Shown: positions 9,672 through 20,400 of the stretch, in pieces | Layout of the letters: each line of letters begins with the position of its first letter | Position numbering within the stretch: the stretch's first letter is position 1 | DNA from: Mycobacterium montefiorense | Lineage (GTDB): Bacteria > Actinomycetota > Actinomycetes > Mycobacteriales > Mycobacteriaceae | NCBI RefSeq assembly: GCF_003112775.1 | Contig: NZ_BFCH01000017.1 | Location: forward strand, 442,938-506,937 | Direction of reading: 5' to 3' | DNA: 64,000 nucleotides | The notes under the pieces: model-generated | What the model saw: only the letters and a program-made list of their open reading frames with translations | Databases searched by the model: none | What the model was told of the DNA's origin: nothing | Made by a program: the position numbers and the translations under genes

Positions 9672-10613
9672 TTATCCCGTGGCCGCCAGGGCTCTCTCGT
9701 CCTCCGCGGCGAAGGTGTCCTCGAGCTGTACCGGCGAGTAGTCGACGTCGATCTCGCCGAGCGGTCGCCCGCGGGCGCTGGAGATGGTGCCGAACCGTCG
9801 TATCCCCTTGTCGGAGGCATACTGTCGTGACTCGTCCATGCACAGGCCGAACGGGATCGGGTCGGTATACATCGAATAGCTTTGCTCGGTGGCTTGCAGC
9901 ACCAGCGGGATGAGCTCGTTCATCCGCGTTTCGAAGACGTCCCAATTGGCGTCGTCGGCGGCGACGTGGCGCCGGCAGGTGAAGGTGCCCCACGCCATAT
10001 GGCGCCGCTCGTCGTCGCCGATGCGGCCGACCAACTCCCGCATGCCGGGCAGAATGTTGCGGCCACTACAGATTTTGTGCCAGGAGTGGTAACCAGTCAG
10101 CGCCATCATGCCCTCGACCACGTGGTTGTAGGTCACGGATGCCCGGACCTGGGCTGCCGGTGAGGGATCGGTTATCAATGCGCCCAAGCAGTTTGGCAGC
10201 TCGTCGTAAAATATCTGCCGGTACGCCGACAGGGGTTCGAGGTAGCCGTGCAGATCGTCGGTCATGCCGACGGCGTCGAGCCACATGCGAAACACCGCGG
10301 TGTGCTTGGCTTCTTCGAAAGCGAACTGCGTCAAATACATCTCGTCGCCCAGCCGGCCTTCAGCCCGCATGGCCGCGATGAACGGCGCAATATCTTCAGT
10401 CACCGCCTCTTCCCCCGCGATGAACTGAGCGCACAATCGGGTCGCCAGGTCGCGTTCGCCGTCGGTAAGCTGCTCCCAGTCCGCGCGGTCACGGGAAAAG
10501 TCGATGTCGGCAGGATCCCAGAACTTGGCATTTCCCCCGGCAAATAGCCGCAGCGGCAAGCTATCCCAATTGAGTCCGCCTGCACTCAGCGATCCGGCAC
10601 CTGTGTTTTGCAT
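9672..10613 (-). CDS. R2-like ligand-binding oxidase, copy 2
   Basis: Second R2lox paralogue, 313 residues, closely similar to copy 1 at 3425-4360. Ligands are again at Glu68, Glu101, His104, Glu167, Glu202 and His205, and the Val71/Tyr162 crosslink pair is kept, so it should assemble an active Mn/Fe centre. Differences cluster around residues 113-135 ([15 protein letters not shown] in place of [15 protein letters not shown]) and 215-245, which may alter the ligand pocket. A strong GAGGAGG lies 8 nt before ATG 10613. It is transcribed alone, away from the cyclase/LuxR gene. M. tuberculosis has only one copy as far as I know. Confidence 0.92.
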   Translation of the reverse strand: MQNTGAGSLSAGGLNWDSLPLRLFAGGNAKFWDPADIDFSRDRADWEQLTDGERDLATRLCAQFIAGEEAVTEDIAPFIAAMRAEGRLGDEMYLTQFAFEEAKHTAVFRMWLDAVGMTDDLHGYLEPLSAYRQIFYDELPNCLGALITDPSPAAQVRASVTYNHVVEGMMALTGYHSWHKICSGRNILPGMRELVGRIGDDERRHMAWGTFTCRRHVAADDANWDVFETRMNELIPLVLQATEQSYSMYTDPIPFGLCMDESRQYASDKGIRRFGTISSARGRPLGEIDVDYSPVQLEDTFAAEDERALAATG

Positions 10614-10772
10614 CTGAAAGACCTCCTCGATTGGCGGGACGTGACCGCAATGATTCGATGGTGACGTTAACTCGGGAATGTGGCCAACCGCATGGACAGA
10701 ATGCGCACGAGTTGGTCCGCAAAACGCAAGCGCGACGTCGTCCCTGGTGTCAAGGCCGCGGGGCCAGACCTT

Positions 10773-10791
10773 GTCCTATTACATCTAGGAC
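10773..10791. promoter_or_regulatory. Inverted repeat between R2lox copy 2 and the LuxR-type regulator
   Basis: GTCCTA-TTACATC-TAGGAC is a perfect 6-bp inverted repeat with a 7-nt spacer in the 214-nt divergent gap. It could serve either gene; no regulator is assigned. Confidence 0.4.
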
Positions 10792-10827
10792 CTAGCCCCG
10801 GGCCTGGGAATATAGGCGATTTGGCTG

Positions 10828-13800
10828 ATGTTCCCTTTGCGACTGGCGATGAACATGTCGAGTATGAGAGGTGCCGATGGGCGAGTGTGCGACTCGCTAT
10901 CAGAATGCTTCAATCTTGAGGTGGGGGAGTTGGTCCCGACCGGAACAGTGACGCTGCTGCTGGCAGATGTGGAGGCGTCGACCCGGCTGTGGGATTTGAC
11001 CCCAGGCGAAATGGCAGCTGCGATAGGCGTCCTCGACCGAGCACTGTCCGAAGCGGTTGCGGCGCATCGTGGTGTTCGCCCGGTCGAACAGGGCGAGGGC
11101 GACAGCTTCGTGGTGGCGTTCGCCAGGGCCAGTGACGCTGTCGCGTGTGCGTTAACACTGCAGATTGCGCCACTGGCGCCTATCCGGCTGCGCATCGGCG
11201 TTCATACCGGCGAGGCGCAACTGCGCGGTGACGCCAACTACGTCGGACCCACCATCAACCGGGCGGCACGCGTGCGTGATCTGGCGCATGGCGGTCAGAC
11301 TGTGCTCTCCGGCACCACGGCAGACCTGGTTGTCGACCATCTTCCCGCTGATGCCTGGCTGACCGATCTCGGCAGACACCATTTGCGCGATCTGCCTCGG
11401 CCCGAACGGGTGGTGCAACTGTGCCATCCCGACCTGCCCAACGAGTTCCCGCCGCTGCGCACAACGAATGCCGATGTGGTCCATGGTCTTCCAGTGCAGC
11501 AGACAAGTTTTGTGGGACGTTCCCAGGAACTCAGCGATGTCCGGCAGCTGCTGGCGAACAGCCGGATCATCACGCTTACCGGAGCTGGAGGGATCGGTAA
11601 AACACGTCTGGCGCAAAAGCTTTCGGCTGAGCTGGCGGCTGAGTTCTGTGACGGGGTGTGGTATGTCGACCTCGCTCCTATCAGCGCCGCCGACATTGTC
11701 GCCGCGACCGTAGTCCGGGTGCTTGGTCTAGCCGACCAGCCCGGCCGCGCCGGGATTGACCACCTAGCTGGTTTGGTGGGCAGTCGGCACATGTTGATCG
11801 TGCTGGACAATTGTGAACATCTGCTCGATGCGTGTGCGGCGCTCGTCGACGCCCTGCTGCCCGCCTGTCCCAGAATGACATTGCTTGCCACCAGTCGTGA
11901 ACCCCTCGGCGTCACCGGTGAGGTCATCTCCCGGGTGCCGTCGCTGCAGATCGCTGACGAGGCCCAAGAGTTGTTCGCCGACCGTGCGGCGCTGGCCAGA
12001 CCGGACTTTCGCATCAATGACGACAACGTCGCGGACGTGGTTGAGATCTGCCGGCGCCTCGATGGAATTGCCTTGGCGATCGAGCTGGCCGCGGCCCGGG
12101 TGCGAGCGATGTCGCTGGCCGAAATCCTCGACGGTCTGCATGACCGCTTCCGTCTCTTGACTGGCGGGGCACGCACCGCCGTGCGGCGCCAGCAGACCTT
12201 GCGCGCCTCTGTGGATTGGTCGCACGCACTGCTGACCCAGCCGGAGCAAGTGCTGTTTCGGCGGCTGGCAGTGTTCCTGGGCGGATTCAATCTCGATGCC
12301 GCCCAACTGGTCGCGGGCGCCGGCGAACTCGAGCGTCATCAGGTTCTGGATCAGCTGAGCCTGTTGGTGGACAAGTCGCTGGTAGTCGCCGAGGATCATC
12401 GGCGCCGTACCCGATACCGACTGCTGGAGACGGTGCGGCAGTACGCCCAGGAAAGGCTAGCCGACTCGGGCGAAGCCGATGCCATTGGCTCGCGTCACCG
12501 CGATTACTATAGCTCGCTTGCGGCCGAGTTCAATATCGCAGCGCCCACTGAACTTGAGAGGAACGCCGACCAAGCCGAGCTCGAAATCGACAATATGCGA
12601 GCAGCTTTCGGCTGGGCCCTCGATCACCACGACCCGGAGGCGGCGCTGGCCCTTGCGTCGTTTTTGCAGCCGCTCTGGCGTCGGCGAGGCCGGATTAAGG
12701 AAGGGCTCACCTGGATCGATGTCGCGCTGGCCGGTGCCGAATCGCAAGGCATCGATATCGCCCCCGCCACCCGGATCCGCGCGCTCACCGACCGGATCAT
12801 GCTCACCGTGTCGGTGGTGGATCCCGGGAGCAAAGATGTGCCCGCGGAGGCGCTCGCGCTCGCCCGTGAGATGGGTGAGCCGGCCTTATTACTGAAGGCA
12901 CTGACCGCATGGTGCTGTGTCTCGGCCTACAGCGGGCAGGCTGCCACGGAGTCCTTCACCGAGGCTGTCGACCTTGCCCGGTCGCTGGGAGACCTGCCGT
13001 CCTTGAGTCAGATCTTGCTATTCCGTGCTTTTGCGGCCCTCTTCGCGGGTGACGCTGGTGCAGAGCGGGCGGCCGCGCAGGAGGGCCTCGAGATCGCCGA
13101 GGCGATCGGTGACGAGTTCCTTGCGCGTCACTGTCGCTGGAACCTCGGAATGGCACTGCTGCATGCCGGTGATCTTGACGGTGCCGCTTGGCAATTCGGT
13201 GAAGTGATCGCCGGCGCCGACGAGTGCCAGGATCCGGTTTTCAGCTTCGCCGGGCGATATGGCCGCAGTATGGCGTTGGCATTTCGAGGCGAAAGTGCCG
13301 CGGCCCGTGATACCGCCGCAGCCGTCGTCGAGCTAGCAACCGAACTCGGTGGCTTTATGGAAGGCTTCAGCAATGCCGCGCTGGCGGTGGCCACCCTCGC
13401 CGCCGGCGATCTCGCAGTGGCGATCGAAGCCAATGATATTGCGCGACAGCAGCTCAGCCAACGACAGGAATTTCTGTCGCTATACGCCAACCCCAGCGCG
13501 GAGGTGGCGCTTGCTCATGGTGATTTGGCGGCGGCCCGCCGCCACGCCGACGAAGCTGTTCGCGCGACCAGCGGTTGGAATGCCGCCATGGCGCTGACCG
13601 TCCGGGCCCGCATCGCGGCCGCCCAAGGCGACTTTGTCCGGGCCGAGCATGACGCCCACGATGCACTGGCCTGCGTGTCCCGGTCCGACGCGGAGTTGGG
13701 TGTCGCAGGCACCTTGGAGTGCCTTGGCGCCGTGCTGTGTGAAAACGGCAGCGGTCGGGAAGCTACCCGACTGCTGGGCTCGGCTGACGCGCTAAGAGAC

Positions 13801-14175
13801 CGGACCGGCGAAGTGCGCTTCGCGGTCTACGAGTCCTCCTATCAAGCATCGGTAGCGGTGCTACGTGACATGTTGGGAGACAACGATTTTACCGACGCTT
13901 GGGCCGAAGGTGCGGCGCTGACCACCGAGGAAGCGATCGCGTATGCACAACGAGGTCGTGGCGGACGAAAGCGTCCGTCCAGCGGCTGGGCCGCCGTGAC
14001 GCCCACGGAGCGCGAAGTTGTGAAACTTGTCAGCGACGGACTAGCCAATAAGGACATCGCGAAGAAGCTGTTCATCTCGCCCCGCACCGTACAAGTCCAC
14101 CTCAACCATGTGTACCGGAAGCTGGGGCTGTCTTCGCGTGTGCAACTCGCCAAAGACGCCGCACGACAACTCTAA
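10828..14175 (+). CDS. Class III cyclase-domain / NB-ARC ATPase / LuxR regulator
   Basis: Multidomain regulator of up to 1115 residues with the architecture of M. tuberculosis Rv0386, Rv1358 and Rv2488c. A class III nucleotide cyclase homology domain (about residues 35-200) shows metal-binding Asp candidates in LLLADVEAST and GEGDSF, and an NRAARV segment matching the transition-state Asn/Arg region. An NB-ARC ATPase follows (about 225-480), with Walker A GAGGIGKT and Walker B LIVLDN. Then come a TPR-like helical stretch and a C-terminal LuxR helix-turn-helix (PTEREVVKLVSDGLANKDIA). The start is uncertain: no candidate has a convincing ribosome binding site, and GTG 10921 would place the cyclase domain at the N-terminus as in relatives. 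Cyclase activity is not certain. Confidence 0.88.
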   Translation: MFPLRLAMNMSSMRGADGRVCDSLSECFNLEVGELVPTGTVTLLLADVEASTRLWDLTPGEMAAAIGVLDRALSEAVAAHRGVRPVEQGEGDSFVVAFARASDAVACALTLQIAPLAPIRLRIGVHTGEAQLRGDANYVGPTINRAARVRDLAHGGQTVLSGTTADLVVDHLPADAWLTDLGRHHLRDLPRPERVVQLCHPDLPNEFPPLRTTNADVVHGLPVQQTSFVGRSQELSDVRQLLANSRIITLTGAGGIGKTRLAQKLSAELAAEFCDGVWYVDLAPISAADIVAATVVRVLGLADQPGRAGIDHLAGLVGSRHMLIVLDNCEHLLDACAALVDALLPACPRMTLLATSREPLGVTGEVISRVPSLQIADEAQELFADRAALARPDFRINDDNVADVVEICRRLDGIALAIELAAARVRAMSLAEILDGLHDRFRLLTGGARTAVRRQQTLRASVDWSHALLTQPEQVLFRRLAVFLGGFNLDAAQLVAGAGELERHQVLDQLSLLVDKSLVVAEDHRRRTRYRLLETVRQYAQERLADSGEADAIGSRHRDYYSSLAAEFNIAAPTELERNADQAELEIDNMRAAFGWALDHHDPEAALALASFLQPLWRRRGRIKEGLTWIDVALAGAESQGIDIAPATRIRALTDRIMLTVSVVDPGSKDVPAEALALAREMGEPALLLKALTAWCCVSAYSGQAATESFTEAVDLARSLGDLPSLSQILLFRAFAALFAGDAGAERAAAQEGLEIAEAIGDEFLARHCRWNLGMALLHAGDLDGAAWQFGEVIAGADECQDPVFSFAGRYGRSMALAFRGESAAARDTAAAVVELATELGGFMEGFSNAALAVATLAAGDLAVAIEANDIARQQLSQRQEFLSLYANPSAEVALAHGDLAAARRHADEAVRATSGWNAAMALTVRARIAAAQGDFVRAEHDAHDALACVSRSDAELGVAGTLECLGAVLCENGSGREATRLLGSADALRDRTGEVRFAVYESSYQASVAVLRDMLGDNDFTDAWAEGAALTTEEAIAYAQRGRGGRKRPSSGWAAVTPTEREVVKLVSDGLANKDIAKKLFISPRTVQVHLNHVYRKLGLSSRVQLAKDAARQL

Positions 14176-14266
14176 TCACGCAAAGCCAGCGCAGGCCCGG
14201 CCATCGCTTTGGCCTGTGTGTTCGGTGTATCCGCATCGATAAAGAATGGAAATTGAGGCCATGGAC

Positions 14267-15478
14267 ATGCTGCCAACCGTAGATCTGACCGGAAGTCTGG
14301 CCGGCGACTTGCATGGTGTGCTGCGAGAGGCCGCGCGCCGCGGCCCGCTGGCCAGAGACGAGATGACGGGGGCTTACGTCGCGCTGCGACAGCGCGACGT
14401 CGAACGGCTGGTGCACGATCAGCGGCTGAACGGGATCGGATTGACACTGTTCGACATGATGGGTATTACCATCGGCCCATTGCGTGATTGGTACGGCCGG
14501 TTGATGTTCACAACCGAGGGCGATTATCACCGGCGAATGCGAGCGCTTGTCTCGCGTGCCTTCACGCCGCGTGCTGTTGCCGCGCTGCAGAAATCCGCCA
14601 CCGGGATGGCGGTTGCTGCGATCACGTCGGCCGGGCAGCGCGGGGATCTGGCTCCCGCCGGCGCGACAGTGGCCGCGCGGTTGACTTGCCGTCTTCTCGG
14701 AGTTCCGGATAGCGATGTTGCGGTGTTCGCGAAATGGGCTGATGCCTTGAGCCCCGTCTTCTACGTAATGACCCCGGATCAAATCGACAATGCAACGCGC
14801 GCCGTCACGGAATTGCAGAGCTACGTTGACGACCTCACCCGGCGACGCAGTGCCGACCCCGGATCGGACCTGATCACCAGCCTGCTCGCCGTCGAGGCCG
14901 GCGAAGACCGCCTAACCCACGACGAGACCGTCACTATGATCTCCAACCTCCTTGTCGCAGGCCACGATACGACCGGAAGTCAAATTCCCTGCAGTATTCT
15001 CACTGTCCTGCGGCACCGCGACCACCTGGACGGAAGTCGACAGGATAGGGCCTACCTTTCTCGAGTCGCCGCCGAGACGATGCGGCTGGAACCCAGCGTC
15101 CCACTGATCCCTCGAACCGCCATCGCACCGATCGAGCTGTATGACACGACGATTCCCGCCGGCTCAATGGTGTTTCCCTGTATCGCCGCGGCTTGCCGTG
15201 ACGGGTTGGTGTGGCAGGATCCCGATCGGTTTGATCCCGATCGGTTCATCCGCGAAGACTCGCCGAGACTGCTGAATTTCGGTGCGGGAAACCACTATTG
15301 CGTGGGGACCGCGCTGGCCAAGCTGGCCGTGGAAGAGTGCATAGGCGCGGTACTGGCCGAAGTTCCACCACTGGATCTGACCGAGGATCCGGCTGATATA
15401 CCGTGGCTGCAGGTTCTCGGCCGCAGGCCGGCGCGACTGGTGGTGAGTTCCGGCCGGCAGCCCAACGGGAAGGAGTGA
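14267..15478 (+). CDS. Cytochrome P450
   Basis: Soluble bacterial-type P450 monooxygenase of 403 residues. The oxygen-binding I-helix motif AGHDTT is at about 232-237, the K-helix E-x-x-R (ETMR) at about 270-273, and the heme-thiolate loop FGAGNHYCVG has the Cys at about 345. ATG 14267 is chosen because GAGG stands 8 nt upstream; ATG 14246 in the same frame is the alternative. The stop lies inside the leader of the hotdog-fold gene, so the two form an operon. The substrate and electron donors are not encoded alongside. The substrate cannot be predicted. Confidence 0.9.
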   Translation: MLPTVDLTGSLAGDLHGVLREAARRGPLARDEMTGAYVALRQRDVERLVHDQRLNGIGLTLFDMMGITIGPLRDWYGRLMFTTEGDYHRRMRALVSRAFTPRAVAALQKSATGMAVAAITSAGQRGDLAPAGATVAARLTCRLLGVPDSDVAVFAKWADALSPVFYVMTPDQIDNATRAVTELQSYVDDLTRRRSADPGSDLITSLLAVEAGEDRLTHDETVTMISNLLVAGHDTTGSQIPCSILTVLRHRDHLDGSRQDRAYLSRVAAETMRLEPSVPLIPRTAIAPIELYDTTIPAGSMVFPCIAAACRDGLVWQDPDRFDPDRFIREDSPRLLNFGAGNHYCVGTALAKLAVEECIGAVLAEVPPLDLTEDPADIPWLQVLGRRPARLVVSSGRQPNGKE

Positions 15479-15483
15479 GCACC

Positions 15484-15951
15484 GTGGATATCAGCGGCTA
15501 TCTCGGCCTGTTCGGCGAACCCGGCGCGGCGCTCACCGACGCGCAGTGGGTCGCGCACGCGAACAAGCACCTGACACCGAACCTCGCGACACTGAATGCG
15601 AAGTATCTCGAGGGGAACCGCCAGGAGCGGTGGCTACGCATGTCCTATGAACCTGGCTCCGGCGCTTTCAATTTCGCGCAGCTCAGTGGTGGATCCATGG
15701 CCGAGATGCTGGATCAGACTGCCACGCATTGTGGATCGTTGGTGACGGGTTGGCCCTGCCCAACACTGAGCATGACGGTGACAATCCTGCGGGCCGGAAC
15801 CGCGAAAAGCTATGTGGCGACGGGGTGGGTTCTCAAGTTGACGAAGACGAACGCGGTGCTGGGTGCGGACCTCGACGATGACACGGGCCGCCGAATCGCT
15901 ACGGTCACGGTGGTGTCCCAGCTGATTACGGATGTCAGCAGGCTTACCTGA
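15484..15951 (+). CDS. Hotdog-fold (PaaI/4HBT-like) thioesterase family protein
   Basis: Protein of 155 residues with the PaaI-type hotdog pattern: a helix containing GGSMAEMLDQTATHCGS followed by strands PTLSMTVTILRAG, SYVATGWVLKLTKTN and RIATVTVVSQLI. Such proteins usually hydrolyse acyl-CoA thioesters. The active-site residues are not fully canonical, so activity is not certain. GTG 15484 has AAGGAG 9 nt upstream, overlapping the end of the P450 gene. Its last 8 bases overlap the end of the convergent membrane-protein gene. The pairing with a P450 suggests handling of an acyl substrate or product. Confidence 0.7.
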   Translation: MDISGYLGLFGEPGAALTDAQWVAHANKHLTPNLATLNAKYLEGNRQERWLRMSYEPGSGAFNFAQLSGGSMAEMLDQTATHCGSLVTGWPCPTLSMTVTILRAGTAKSYVATGWVLKLTKTNAVLGADLDDDTGRRIATVTVVSQLITDVSRLT

Positions 15952-17368
15952 GTGTCATCGGCGAAACATACTGGCCCACCAGCGCGCGATGCCACCACAC
16001 CCGGTCGCGTCGCAATTCCGCCGGCGTGGTGAAGCGGTACTCGTACAGCTGCGCACGCACATAGTGTGGCGGCGAGACGGGGAATGGGTTGTGCCGCAAC
16101 AACCGCAGCGTGGCACGGTCGCTAGCCAGCAGCCGCTGCAAGAACGAGTTCAGCCATGGCTGGGCATAGCCCGGCGAGATCGCGGCGAACCACATCAGCC
16201 AGTCCAGCCGCAGATGGTAGGGGGCCCATTGGCGTGGCACCCGGCGCAGCATGCCGGGTTTGCCCTTGAATTCGTATTCCTTCCATACCGTCTGTGCGGT
16301 AATCCGGCGTTCGTCGGTACCCTCGATCACCACCTCCCGGCGGGTACGCCCGACGCTGCCGAATGCACCGTAGCTATTGACTAGGTGAAATGAGTTGAAC
16401 GACGTGTTCATTCGCTGATGTGAGGACAGCATGTTGCGCACCGGCCAGTACGTCAGGAATAGCACCCCGCCGGTGACCGCGAACACCAGGCCGACAAACC
16501 ACAGCGGGGGCGTCGACAGGGCTGGATGTCCGGGTATCGGTAGCAGCAGCCCCGCGGCGTCGTCGTCGATAGCGCTGAACGCCAGAACGATCGTCAGCCA
16601 ATTGAGCCAGGCGAAGTTTCCGGACAGCACCAGCCACAGCTGGGTGGCCATGATGATCGCCGCAGCCACGCTAGCCACCGGCTGGGGTGCGAACAACCCG
16701 AATGGCACGACAAGTTGCGCGAAATGGTTGCCTGCCACCTCAATTCGATGCAGTGGTTTGGGCAGGTGATGGAAGAACCAGCTCAGCGGCCCCGGCATCG
16801 GCTGGGTCTCATGGTGGTAGTACAGGCAGGTCAGGTCGCGCCAGCACGGGTCGCCACGCATCTTGATAAGGCCGGCGCCGAACTCGACCCGGAACAGCAG
16901 CAGGCGCGTCATCCACAATGTCAGCACCGGGGGCGCCGCCCGATCGTTGCCGAGGAAGATCATCAGGAATCCAGTTTCCAGCAGCAAGGATTCCCAGCCG
17001 AACGAATACCACGCCTGCCCAACATTGACGATCGAAAGGTATAGCACCCAGATCGCCAGCCACATCGGCATTGCGGCCCATAGTGGTACCAGATCGGCTG
17101 CGCCGACGACGACCGCCGCCGACAGCGCCGCGCCGAACCAGGCCACAACCGCGAACAGCCGATCGGAGTAGCGCAGGTGAAAAATGCTCGGCGCCCGCCA
17201 CACTGTCTGCCGCGCCAAAAATCTTGGCACCGGCAGGATTCCGTGCTCACCGATGAGTGCGCGGAACTGCAGAGCAGCGGCCACGAACGCGATCAGGTAG
17301 ATGGCGGCCACGCCGCGCTCGAGCACGAATCTGCCCAACCAGTAGTCGGGCGCAGAAAACCATCCCAT
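15944..17368 (-). CDS. Lipase-maturation-factor-like membrane protein (Rv0235c-like)
   Basis: Polytopic membrane protein of 474 residues with about seven hydrophobic segments in the first 330 residues (for example RGVAAIYLIAFVAAALQF). A soluble C-terminal part contains the LMF1-type signature around APYHLRLDWLMWFAAISPGY. The family is related to eukaryotic lipase maturation factor; its bacterial role is not established. ATG 17368 is used because GAGGAG is 8 nt upstream, and MGWFSAPDYW matches the start I recall for Rv0235c; ATG 17374 is alternative. It lies 85 nt downstream of aftD on the same strand, as in M. tuberculosis. Confidence 0.8.
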   Translation of the reverse strand: MGWFSAPDYWLGRFVLERGVAAIYLIAFVAAALQFRALIGEHGILPVPRFLARQTVWRAPSIFHLRYSDRLFAVVAWFGAALSAAVVVGAADLVPLWAAMPMWLAIWVLYLSIVNVGQAWYSFGWESLLLETGFLMIFLGNDRAAPPVLTLWMTRLLLFRVEFGAGLIKMRGDPCWRDLTCLYYHHETQPMPGPLSWFFHHLPKPLHRIEVAGNHFAQLVVPFGLFAPQPVASVAAAIIMATQLWLVLSGNFAWLNWLTIVLAFSAIDDDAAGLLLPIPGHPALSTPPLWFVGLVFAVTGGVLFLTYWPVRNMLSSHQRMNTSFNSFHLVNSYGAFGSVGRTRREVVIEGTDERRITAQTVWKEYEFKGKPGMLRRVPRQWAPYHLRLDWLMWFAAISPGYAQPWLNSFLQRLLASDRATLRLLRHNPFPVSPPHYVRAQLYEYRFTTPAELRRDRVWWHRALVGQYVSPMTLR

Positions 17369-17453
17369 GGCCATAACTCCTCGGACGGTGGCGGTCACAC
17401 CATTGCGCGTATCCAGTCAACCAGCCGATTAACGGCTAGCCAACGCCGAATAG

Positions 17454-20400
17454 CTATTCGTCGTGCGCCGCGGGCCCGCGATCGGGCATCACGACCACCG
17501 ATGCGGCCACCGCGGCAAGCGAAATCAGTGCCAGCAGTTGCACATTCGCGGAATGCCCGGCGTAACCGTCGACGGACCGCCAGGGATGCCGCGATAGCGC
17601 CGCTCCGGCCAGGATCAGTCCGCCTGCGCTGGTTGCGATGGTGGCGCGGTCGCACAACTGCTCGCGATGACGCAGTGCGTATCGCATGCCGAGGGCGCCG
17701 CCGATCAGCACGACACCGGCCACCCCGGCGATCACCGCCCCGGCGGTCAGCACCGGGACGGCCGCCCAGGGCCCGGGCGTCCACGGCGGCGCGGCAGCGT
17801 CGTCGCAACGCCCGCGCCGACGCCATAACGCGAGCATCGCCAACAGCGGTAGCAGGGCCAAGCCCACCACCAGGCCAACCCGGTACAGCGAATTGGACGC
17901 GAACCGCAGCGTGATCGTGCCCGGATCTCCCGCAGGCACCAGCCAGCCCTGCTGCCACCCGTTGACGGCCACCGGTGTCAGCCGGGCCCCGGTGCTGGTG
18001 CGCGCCACCCAGCCCGGGTTGATGCTTTCGGGGATGACGAGTACCCGGGGGGCGGCCGAGGCCGGGGCCCGCACCTCGCGACGGTCGGGACCCCATGCGC
18101 CGGTCGCGGCGGGAACCGGAGAAATGCCTGTGGCACTGGGTAACTCGGGGGAGTTCGCGGTCGACAACTGTGCTCCGTCCACGACGAACTGGGTGCCGGG
18201 GCTGATCAACAGTTCCTGTTGCCCCGTCGGCAGCGCGACCGGCGTGCGATCGCATGCGCTGACGGGAACGGGCTCGCCGGCCAGCAGCGCGCCCGCCGTG
18301 GTCCGGATTGAGGTGTGCACGAACCGTCCCGCGACCGCGATGACTGGTCCGTGGTCGCAATCCACGACGATCTCGCGCCCGCGGTTGCGGGCGGCGTCGG
18401 CGGGGGCGATCGGGTTGCCGTCGGTGCCCAGTGCCGCGACTTCGGCCAGCCCCGGCGCCTTGAGCTGGTCGAAGCCCAACGCGTTGCGGTCGATGATGTC
18501 TTGCCAGTCCAGCAAGCTGATGGTGACCGTGTCGGTCACTCGGGGCCGCAGCGACAGAATTTGTGGCTGTGCGGCTCCCGCGTCGCTTGGCTGGACCTTT
18601 CGTACCTGCGGTCCGTCGCCGAGGTTGACGGCCACCATCGTCGGCTGGGCGGGCAACACCGAGCGGCTCGGCATCAGGCGCAGGCCGGCGACCTCGGTGG
18701 GCCGCGGCAGCACCAGCGTCAGCGTTGGCGCGGTCTTGTGTTGCACCACCCGCTGCGGCGCCGTCCAGGCGGTCGCCGGGTCGCCGTCGGTGGCGGCGTA
18801 GGCCGAGCCAAGGATGTCAACCGTGTCGGAATCACCTTGGGCCCGAGTGGTATTCGGCTCAGCGACCAGATCGGCCAGCTGGGGTCCCTGCCGTGGCCGC
18901 ACCCACACCCGCGGGGTCACCAACACCGGCGCCGCAACGGTCAGGGTGCGGCTGAAATTCACCGGTTCCTCGGGAGCCAACGCCATCGCCGGCGCGCAGT
19001 GCATGCCGTCGGTCGCCGTGGCGCACCCGGGCCGGCCCAGCAATTCCGAGCCCAGGTCCCAGCCCGCGATCGCCGAGCCCGGCGGCGGCCCGGGCACTCG
19101 CACGGTGTGGCGCAGGTCGACCGGGTGCGCGAAGCCGGAGGCGTCGTACTGGGTGATCGACAGGTCGGTCATGTCGAACTGCACCCCGCTGGATCCGTCG
19201 TCGGTGCCGGCGGCGGTGATGCGCACCCACGGCGTTTCGCCGTAGGGCAGTGCCGCGGTCAACGGCTTACCGGGCTGATCGAACCGCAGCGTGGTGCTGC
19301 CGGCGGCGGTATCGATGGCGATGCGGCGGACCTGGGAACCGACGGCGGTCGCGCTGGGTGTCAGGGTGATCGTCGCGTTGGTCACCGGGTGATCGAAATT
19401 GACCTGCAGCCATTGCCCGACGGCGGCCTGCAGGGCGTTGGTCACCCACGCCGTTGCCGGGTCGCCGTCGATAGCGGCGGCGGGCGAGGTCGCTGGAGCG
19501 ACGTCGGGCATGGCGGTGGAATCCGACGACGAACTCGACACGGTGATCCGCCCGCCGTTCCAGGCGCCGTACACCGGGTCGGCACCGGGCACCGGGTAGT
19601 CGGGCACCCGGTTGAACGTGTGCCTGGTGTCGCCGTCGGCCCGGATCGCCGACGAATGCTCGTCAACCCGGCCGTAGTCGGTCTCCCGGGCTACCGGGGT
19701 GTCGGTCACGGTCACGACGGGTGCCGGCAGGCCGGCAGCTCGGGCGTCGGCGGTCATCAGCACCGGGCCCAGTGGCGGCTGGCCCAGTAGCCGGCGCCGC
19801 TCGTCGAGACGCAGCAGCACTTCGGGCCCGCCGTCGACGCGTGCCAACGGCTCGACGTCGGCGAAGTAGGGCGCGCCGGGATTGCCACCACCGGGGGAGC
19901 CCACCCGGTAGATTTCGACGGCCGGATAGCGCGGGCGCAGCCCGCTGTCGGCGACGAACCCCGGCAACGCGCCGGGCCCCGCCGGCTCGCCGAACTGCGC
20001 CGCCTTCTCTAGTCGCGGTGACCCTTCGATCGCGCGGTGTACCAGGATCGGGCGCGCCGAGCGTGACGACTCGGGATCCAGGTCGTTGCGCACCACCACA
20101 TACGAAATGCCTTGGCGGGCAAGGGTATCAGCAAGACCGGTCGAAGGAATGCCGGCGGCGAACAGGCGCTGCACGGAATCCAGCGCCCGGATGGTCTGAG
20201 GTGGGGTCAACGGGATGGAGTCGCGCACGCCCCACGGGCTGCTGCCGAGCACTTGGAGCGGCTCGTCGTGGGTGGTCCCCCACGTCTGCGTCGCGAACGG
20301 AGCTCCGGGAGCCACCAGCACTCGTCCCGGGGTGGGCGTCCCGGTGTTGTGCGCGCTCAGCCAGTCGGCGGCGTCGTGCCAGTATCGGGGGATCGCGCTG

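Noticed and set aside
18315..19790. Long open plus-strand frame opposite aftD
   Set aside because: Composition is Gly/Arg/His-rich and repetitive, as expected from the complement of a high-GC gene; aftD has full family similarity.
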